From Thalassovita aquimarina (lineage in GTDB: Bacteria; Pseudomonadota; Alphaproteobacteria; Rhodobacterales; Rhodobacteraceae): DNA of 64,000 bases. The stretch lies in contig NZ_JADMKU010000021.1 in assembly GCF_018219815.1 (NCBI RefSeq), positions 1-64,000 of the forward strand, read 5' to 3'. The notes beneath the pieces are model-generated. The model had not been told where the DNA came from and ran no database searches. It saw nothing but the letters and a program-made list of their open reading frames with translations. This document shows positions 59,696-64,000 of this stretch, piece after piece. Position 1 is the first letter of the stretch, and every line of letters starts with the position of its first letter. Both the position numbers and the translations under genes were made by a program.

Positions 59696-61207
59696 TTATT
59701 TTCCTGCTGCGCGCGCCGTCGCGGCATGAACCACCTGGGCCATGATCGCGGACACGTCGACCTTTTCGTTACGGTGTTCGCCGACGATCGAATGCTCGCT
59801 CATCACGAGAATGCGGTCGGCGATTTCCAAAGCTTCGTCCAGTTCGGCCACGAAGACGATCGTGGCCCGGTCGCCAGCTGTTTCTCGAATCTTGTGGCCG
59901 ATGTCGCGGCGCGCCCGGATGTCGACACCCTGAAAGGGTTCGTCGAGGATTAGAAGCCGCGACGCCTCGGCCAGCCAACGGGCGACCATCACCTTCTGCT
60001 GATTACCCCCCGACAGGGTCAGGATGCCGTCCGTGGGACTTTGGCAGACCACGCCCATCTCGTTCACCATGCGCTCCGCCGTCGCCCTTTCGGAACCGGC
60101 GGAAACGAAGCTCATCCGGCTGTGGCGCGACAGGAAAGGCAGGGTGATGTTTCGGGTAATATCGAGATCGGTTACCACGCCATTGAACAGCCGGTCCTTA
60201 GCGCACAGGAAAACACCCGCAGCGATTGCCTCTTTCACCGTACCCGGTGCATGCCGCTTGCCATCCAGCACGACCTCGCCCGAGACGGGCTGGTCCAGCC
60301 CGAAGAGGACGCTAGCGAAATCCGACTTGCCGCTGCCCACCAACCCGGTAACGGCGATCACCTCGTTCTCATGTGCGGTCATCGAGAAGGGCGCGGCGCC
60401 ATCGCGCAGCACCAGGTCGCGCACCTCCAGCACCGGGCGACCGGTATCTGGAACCGTGAAATCCACCTCGGTGATCGCGTGGCCCAGCATGGCGCGGACC
60501 GAACCGGAATAATCCAGCGGCTGTTCCTCGAACACGCCCGAAATCATCCCATCGCGCATCGACACGATCCGATCCGCGAGGCGGCGGATGTCGGACATAC
60601 GGTGCGAGATATAGAGGATGGCCACGCCGCGGTCGCGCAGGGTGTCGATCAGGTCGAACAGGCGCTCGGCCTCCACCGCCGACAGCGACGAGGTCGGCTC
60701 ATCAAGGATCATCAGCCGCGGCTCATGCGCCATGGCGCGGGCGATGGACACCAGCTGACGGTCGGCCAGCGACAGGTCGGCGACTTGTTGACCAACGTCG
60801 ATATCCAGCCCCACCGCGGCGGCGATTTCCCGGGCGCGTTGGCGCATCTTGCGGCGGTTGACGAAGAACCCCGCGCCGTCGGCCAGCGTATCCAGCAACA
60901 GGTTGGAGGCCACATCCAGATCGGGCACCACACCGTCATTGATATTCTGGTGAACCGTCACCACGCCCGCGCCCAGCGCCGCCGAGGGCGTTTCGGGCGC
61001 AAAGGGCGCGCCAGCCAGCGTGACCTCGCCATCATCGGCCGCATGCACGCCGCACAGGATCTTCACCAGAGTGGACTTGCCCGCCCCGTTGGCGCCCATC
61101 AGAACGGTGACTTGGCCCTTGGGAATCTCGAGATCGATTCCCCGCAGAACCTGGTTCCGAGCGAAGGCCTTGCGCACCCCGGAAAGACGGATTGCCTGAT
61201 CGTTCAC
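59696..61207 (-). CDS. Sugar ABC transporter ATP-binding protein (RbsA type, double ABC)
   Basis: A 503-residue protein with two ABC domains. The first has Walker A GANGAGKSTL, signature LSLADRQLVSIARAM and Walker B LMILDEPTSSL. The second has a degenerate A loop GLVGSGKSDFA, signature LSGGNQQKVMVARWL and LLILDEPFQGVD. This asymmetry is normal for RbsA/MglA. It starts with GTG (VNDQAIRLSG) after GGAGGAGAAAAGAC. It is the first gene of the operon and is divergent from mtnK across a 151-base region with one shared operator. Confidence 0.94.
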   Translation of the reverse strand: MNDQAIRLSGVRKAFARNQVLRGIDLEIPKGQVTVLMGANGAGKSTLVKILCGVHAADDGEVTLAGAPFAPETPSAALGAGVVTVHQNINDGVVPDLDVASNLLLDTLADGAGFFVNRRKMRQRAREIAAAVGLDIDVGQQVADLSLADRQLVSIARAMAHEPRLMILDEPTSSLSAVEAERLFDLIDTLRDRGVAILYISHRMSDIRRLADRIVSMRDGMISGVFEEQPLDYSGSVRAMLGHAITEVDFTVPDTGRPVLEVRDLVLRDGAAPFSMTAHENEVIAVTGLVGSGKSDFASVLFGLDQPVSGEVVLDGKRHAPGTVKEAIAAGVFLCAKDRLFNGVVTDLDITRNITLPFLSRHSRMSFVSAGSERATAERMVNEMGVVCQSPTDGILTLSGGNQQKVMVARWLAEASRLLILDEPFQGVDIRARRDIGHKIRETAGDRATIVFVAELDEALEIADRILVMSEHSIVGEHRNEKVDVSAIMAQVVHAATARAAGK

Positions 61208-61257
61208 TTGTCTTTTCTCCTCCGTTGGCGCTGATGCTATGCCTCGAAACTATCAAA

Positions 61258-61275
61258 TGTCAATATAATTTGACA
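61258..61275. promoter_or_regulatory. Inverted-repeat operator in the ABC/mtnK divergent promoter
   Basis: TGTCAA-TATAAT-TTGACA, with partly symmetric flanks (CAAA before, AAATG after). Each half reads TTGACA outward, so it could form the -35 element of the two divergent promoters, and a bound regulator would block both. Same architecture as the site at 53858-53877. Confidence 0.7.
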
Positions 61276-61304
61276 AATGCATTAGAACGCGAAATCCTAT
61301 GCCG

Positions 61305-61331
61305 AAAGAGCGCCGCCAAGGGCGCGCTTTT
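61305..61331 (+). promoter_or_regulatory. Terminator-like hairpin in the mtnK leader
   Basis: AAAG-A-GCGCC / GGCGC-G-CTTT with loop GCCAAG and a T-run, placed right after the expected transcription start and 28 bases before the mtnK start codon. It could be an attenuator or simple 5' stabiliser. No known riboswitch fold was recognised around it. Confidence 0.4.
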
Positions 61332-61358
61332 CATAATGCTTCTTAAGGGAGGAGAGCA

Positions 61359-62624
61359 GTGACGACTCAGGAATTTCAAGCTCTGAGCCCGGATACCCTG
61401 GCCGAAAGGCTGGGACCGATTGACGCTATCCGCGACCGCCTGGGCGATCCGAAGGATTGGACCATGCGCGAGGTTGGCGATGGTAATCTCAACCTTGTCT
61501 ACATCATCGACGGCCCCGAGGGCAGTGTCATCGTGAAGCAGGCGCTGCCTTATGTGCGCCTTGTCGGCGAAAGCTGGCCGCTGCCGTTGCGCCGGGCGTT
61601 CTTCGAATACAACGCCCTGAAGCGTCAGGACGAACGCGATCCCGGTGCGGTGCCCGAGATCTATTACTTCGACGAGGACCAGGCGATCATCGCCATGGAA
61701 TTCCTCAGCCCGCACGTGATCCTGCGCAAGAGCCTGATGGAGGGCAAGCGCCACGACGGCCTGGCCGACGTGCTAGGCCGGTTCTGCGCACGCACGCTGT
61801 TCCGCGGGTCGGACCTGTCGATGCCCACCGCTCAGCGCAAGGCCGATCTGGCGCTGTTCGCGGGCAATGCCGAACTCTGCGACATCACCGAAAACCTCGT
61901 CTTCTCGGATCCCTATTTCGAGGCCGAGATGAACCGCCACACGCCCCAGCTCGAACCGATCGTGGCCGCCCTGCGCGCCGACAGCGATCTGAAGATCGCC
62001 GCGCAGCACCTCAAGATGGCCTTCGCCAACAATGCCGAAACCATGCTGCATGGCGATCTGCACACCGGTTCGGTCATGGTGACCGATACCGAAACCCGGG
62101 TGATCGACCCGGAATTCGCGACTTACGGCCCGATGGGATTCGACATCGGCATGCTGATCGCGAATTTCCTGATGGCCTATTACGCCCAGCCCGGCCATGC
62201 CGAGGCGGAGGGCGCACGCGCCAATTACCAGAACTGGATCCTGTCGGTGGTCGAGGAGATCTGGGGCACCTTCACCGCCGAATTCACCCATCTGTGGCGC
62301 ACCGAACGCACCGGCATCCTCTACCAGGCCAGCCTGTTCGAGGATCAGGGCGATGCGCTGGCCTCGGAACAGGCGCGGATCGAACGCCTTGCCGCGATCT
62401 GGCGCGACTGTCTTGGCTTCTGCGGGATCGAGATGCACCGCCGCACGCTTGGGCTCGCCCATATCGCGGAATACGACGAAATCGCCGACGACGCGGCCCG
62501 CGCCGCCTGCGAGGCGCGCGGCCTGATGCTGGGCCGAGCGCTTGCCGTCGGGCGCGTAAACTTCACCGCAATGACCGAGGTCACCGACCTCGCCCGCCGG
62601 ATCAATCAAGAGGATTACCTATGA
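61359..62624 (+). CDS. mtnK: S-methyl-5-thioribose kinase (or 5-deoxyribose kinase)
   Basis: A 421-residue APH-fold sugar kinase matching MtnK in length and motifs: [12 protein letters not shown] (nucleotide loop), [18 protein letters not shown] with the ATP-site lysine, catalytic [11 protein letters not shown] at 231-241 and metal-binding [16 protein letters not shown]. It phosphorylates the C1 hydroxyl of 5-methylthioribose, giving the 1-phosphate. Close relatives (DrdK-type) act on 5-deoxyribose, and sequence does not separate the two by eye. It starts with GTG after GGGAGGAGAGCA, is divergent from the sugar ABC operon, and overlaps mtnA by four bases (ATGA). Confidence 0.93.
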   Translation: MTTQEFQALSPDTLAERLGPIDAIRDRLGDPKDWTMREVGDGNLNLVYIIDGPEGSVIVKQALPYVRLVGESWPLPLRRAFFEYNALKRQDERDPGAVPEIYYFDEDQAIIAMEFLSPHVILRKSLMEGKRHDGLADVLGRFCARTLFRGSDLSMPTAQRKADLALFAGNAELCDITENLVFSDPYFEAEMNRHTPQLEPIVAALRADSDLKIAAQHLKMAFANNAETMLHGDLHTGSVMVTDTETRVIDPEFATYGPMGFDIGMLIANFLMAYYAQPGHAEAEGARANYQNWILSVVEEIWGTFTAEFTHLWRTERTGILYQASLFEDQGDALASEQARIERLAAIWRDCLGFCGIEMHRRTLGLAHIAEYDEIADDAARAACEARGLMLGRALAVGRVNFTAMTEVTDLARRINQEDYL

Positions 62625-63715
62625 AAATCGACGGAAAGCATTTCCGCTCCATCTGGCGCGAACCCTCGGGCGAAGTGCGCATCATCGACCAGCGCTGGCT
62701 GCCGCACGAGCTGCGCATCGTACCGCTGAACACGCGAAAGGATTTTGCCGATGCGATCCGCGACATGTGGGTGCGTGGCGCGCCTTTGATCGGCGCGACG
62801 GCGGCCTATGGCGTGGCGGTACAGATGGCGGCGGACCCGTCGGATACCTCGCTCGATGAAACCTACGAGGTCCTCCACGAAACCCGGCCCACCGCGATCA
62901 ACCTTAAATGGGCGCTGGACGAGATGAACAAGGTGCTGAAACCGCTCGCTCCGCAGCTACGCGCCGAAGCCGCCTTTGCCCGCGCCGCCGAAATCTGCGA
63001 CGAAGACGTGGAAACCAACCGCCAGATCGGCCTGCACGGCCTGGAAATCATCCGCGAAATCGCGGCCAAGAAGGGCGGCGGCCGTGTCAACGTTCTGACC
63101 CATTGCAACGCCGGCTGGCCGGCGACCGTCGACTGGGGCACCGCCACCTCGCCGGTCTATCACGCGGTCGAGGACGGCATCGACATCCATGTCTTCGTCG
63201 ACGAAACCCGCCCCCGTAACCAGGGTGCGCAGCTGACCAGCTGGGAATTGATCAGCCATGGCGTCAGCCACGACCTGATCGTGGACAATGCCGGCGGCCA
63301 CCTGATGCAACACGGCGAGATTGACTTGGTAATCGTCGGCACCGACCGCACCACCGCGCGCGGCGACGTGTGCAACAAAATCGGCACCTACCTGAAGGCG
63401 CTGGCGGCCAAGGCCAACGGCGTGCCCTTCTACGTCGCCCTGCCCTCGCCCACCATCGACTGGACCGTGGTGGACGGCGTGAAGGAGATTCCGATCGAGG
63501 AACGCACCGGCGAAGAGGTGACCCATGTGCAGGGCCGCGACCCCGAGGGCAAAATCATCTCGGTGCAGATTTCGCCCGACGGCACACCCGCGCGCAACCC
63601 CGCCTTCGACGTCACCCCGGCCGAACTGGTGACCGGGCTGATCACCGAACGCGGCGTGAGCCCGGCAACGGCCGAAGGGCTGGCGGCAATGTTCCCCGAA
63701 TTTGCCGTTCAATGA
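62621..63715 (+). CDS. mtnA: S-methyl-5-thioribose-1-phosphate isomerase
   Basis: A 364-residue member of the eIF2B-alpha-like isomerase family. MtnA signatures: [18 protein letters not shown], catalytic Cys162 in [18 protein letters not shown], acid D242 in [20 protein letters not shown], and [21 protein letters not shown]. It turns the aldose 1-phosphate into the matching ribulose-1-phosphate. It follows mtnK with an ATGA overlap and is ended by a strong terminator. The next methionine-salvage enzymes (MtnB, MtnC, MtnD) and shunt aldolases are not in the window, which puts the RLP next in line. Confidence 0.94.
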   Translation: MKIDGKHFRSIWREPSGEVRIIDQRWLPHELRIVPLNTRKDFADAIRDMWVRGAPLIGATAAYGVAVQMAADPSDTSLDETYEVLHETRPTAINLKWALDEMNKVLKPLAPQLRAEAAFARAAEICDEDVETNRQIGLHGLEIIREIAAKKGGGRVNVLTHCNAGWPATVDWGTATSPVYHAVEDGIDIHVFVDETRPRNQGAQLTSWELISHGVSHDLIVDNAGGHLMQHGEIDLVIVGTDRTTARGDVCNKIGTYLKALAAKANGVPFYVALPSPTIDWTVVDGVKEIPIEERTGEEVTHVQGRDPEGKIISVQISPDGTPARNPAFDVTPAELVTGLITERGVSPATAEGLAAMFPEFAVQ

Positions 63716-63735
63716 GCCGTCACCGATAAAAAGCG

Positions 63736-63767
63736 AAAGACCCGGCCTAGCGCCGGGTCTTTTTTTT
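63736..63767 (+). terminator. Rho-independent terminator after mtnA
   Basis: AAAGACCCGGC / GCCGGGTCTTT, an 11-base perfect stem with loop CTAGC and a run of eight T. It closes the mtnKA transcript 21 bases past the stop. Confidence 0.9.
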
Positions 63768-63857
63768 GGGGGTGCGATGTGAAAGAAACGAATGCGCGCG
63801 ATCAGGAGCCCGCAATAGCACTTGGCCCCATCGGCAGGCGCTATCGCGGTATACCCC

Positions 63858-64000
63858 TCAGCCCTTTTCCAACAGCTCCTGCGCCACGCCGAGGCTGGTC
63901 ACCATATGGGAGACGTAACCGCCCCGGATCGCGGCCAGCGTCGCCTCGACCTTGTCGGTTCCCGGCGTGACGAGGATGCCCTGATCGAGCCCGACCAATT
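63858..64000 (-). CDS. SorC/DeoR-type sugar-binding transcriptional regulator, C-terminal part (cut by window edge)
   Basis: Only the last 47 residues are in the window: GLDQGILVTPGTDKVEATLA, then AIRGGYVSHMVTSLGVAQELLEKG and stop. The AIRGGYVSHMVTS segment is the conserved end of the SorC sugar-binding domain (usually xxAIRaALrgglvntLVTDE). The N-terminal DNA-binding domain lies beyond the edge. It converges with mtnA. Being the only other regulator beside this cluster, it is the best candidate to bind the repeated TGTCAA-N6-TTGACA sites. The inducer would be a phosphorylated pentose-type sugar. Confidence 0.75.
   Translation of the reverse strand, partial: LVGLDQGILVTPGTDKVEATLAAIRGGYVSHMVTSLGVAQELLEKG

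Noticed and set aside
61208-61358. SAM- or SAH-type riboswitch upstream of mtnK
   Set aside because: The leader is too short and shows no conserved riboswitch elements; only a small hairpin is present.
1-64000. CRISPR array, rRNA operon, complete prophage or transposon
   Set aside because: No regularly spaced repeats, rRNA-like stretches, integrase, transposase or phage structural genes were seen on either strand.

Overview
The window looks like chromosome from a marine-type alphaproteobacterium of the Rhodobacterales (Roseobacter group). The basis is high GC, dense short-gap operons, GTG starts, many periplasmic-binding-protein transporters (ABC, TAXI-TRAP) each beside its own DeoR/LysR/LacI/SorC/AraC regulator, and family-level resemblance of most proteins. 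No rRNA, intact tRNA, CRISPR array or complete transposon was seen, so the assignment is inference.

Layout. (1) 298-2376: housekeeping singletons (GNAT, YbaK-type deacylase, MtfA-type peptidase). (2) 2562-9332: a six-gene operon with overlapping ends (solute-binding protein, fused permease, ATPase, metallo-beta-lactamase hydrolase, histidine phosphatase, HAD phosphatase), divergent from a DeoR regulator. It probably imports and dephosphorylates an organophosphate. (3) 9525-15816: a small envelope-glycan group (two GT2 glycosyltransferases, a flippase-like protein, a methyltransferase, a large membrane protein). (4) 16340-20933: a giant Ig/PKD-repeat autotransporter split by a frameshift. (5) 21302-26106: two AraC regulators, a LysE exporter and small envelope proteins. 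(6) 26599-29425: a TAXI-TRAP carrier. (7) 29688-36819: a LysR regulator and a Ugp-like ABC importer with a GpdQ-like phosphodiesterase and a HAD-IIA phosphatase, a plausible glycerophosphodiester uptake and cleavage operon. (8) 36946-43354: serine hydrolase/quinone oxidoreductase pair, small membrane protein, MFS carrier, DJ-1/PfpI protein and LysR regulator. (9) 43355-51400: an untidy accessory stretch with cytochrome c', an IS-end remnant, dispersed repeats, a GMC dehydrogenase operon, small secreted proteins, an AraC regulator with tandem operators, and the wreck of a second TAXI-TRAP locus. (10) 51505-64000: the most interesting part.

Region 10 combines a LacI-type regulator and a class I GAPDH; a two-subunit transketolase followed by a RuBisCO-like protein (RLP); an RbsD-type mutarotase with a ribose-type ABC importer; divergent MtnK (methylthioribose kinase) and MtnA (methylthioribose-1-phosphate isomerase); and the end of a SorC-type regulator. 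An inverted repeat of the form nGTCAA-N6-TTGACn lies upstream of the transketolase/RLP operon and again in the middle of the ABC/mtnKA divergent promoter, which suggests one regulon. No methionine-salvage dioxygenase branch, shunt aldolase or methylthioxylulose cupin is present. The inferred route is import of a 5-modified ribose (methylthioribose or 5-deoxyribose), phosphorylation and isomerisation to a ribulose-1-phosphate analogue, RLP isomerisation to a xylulose-5-phosphate-like ketose, and transketolase cleavage to glyceraldehyde-3-phosphate for the adjacent GAPDH. The enzyme families are clear from sequence. The connected pathway is a hypothesis.
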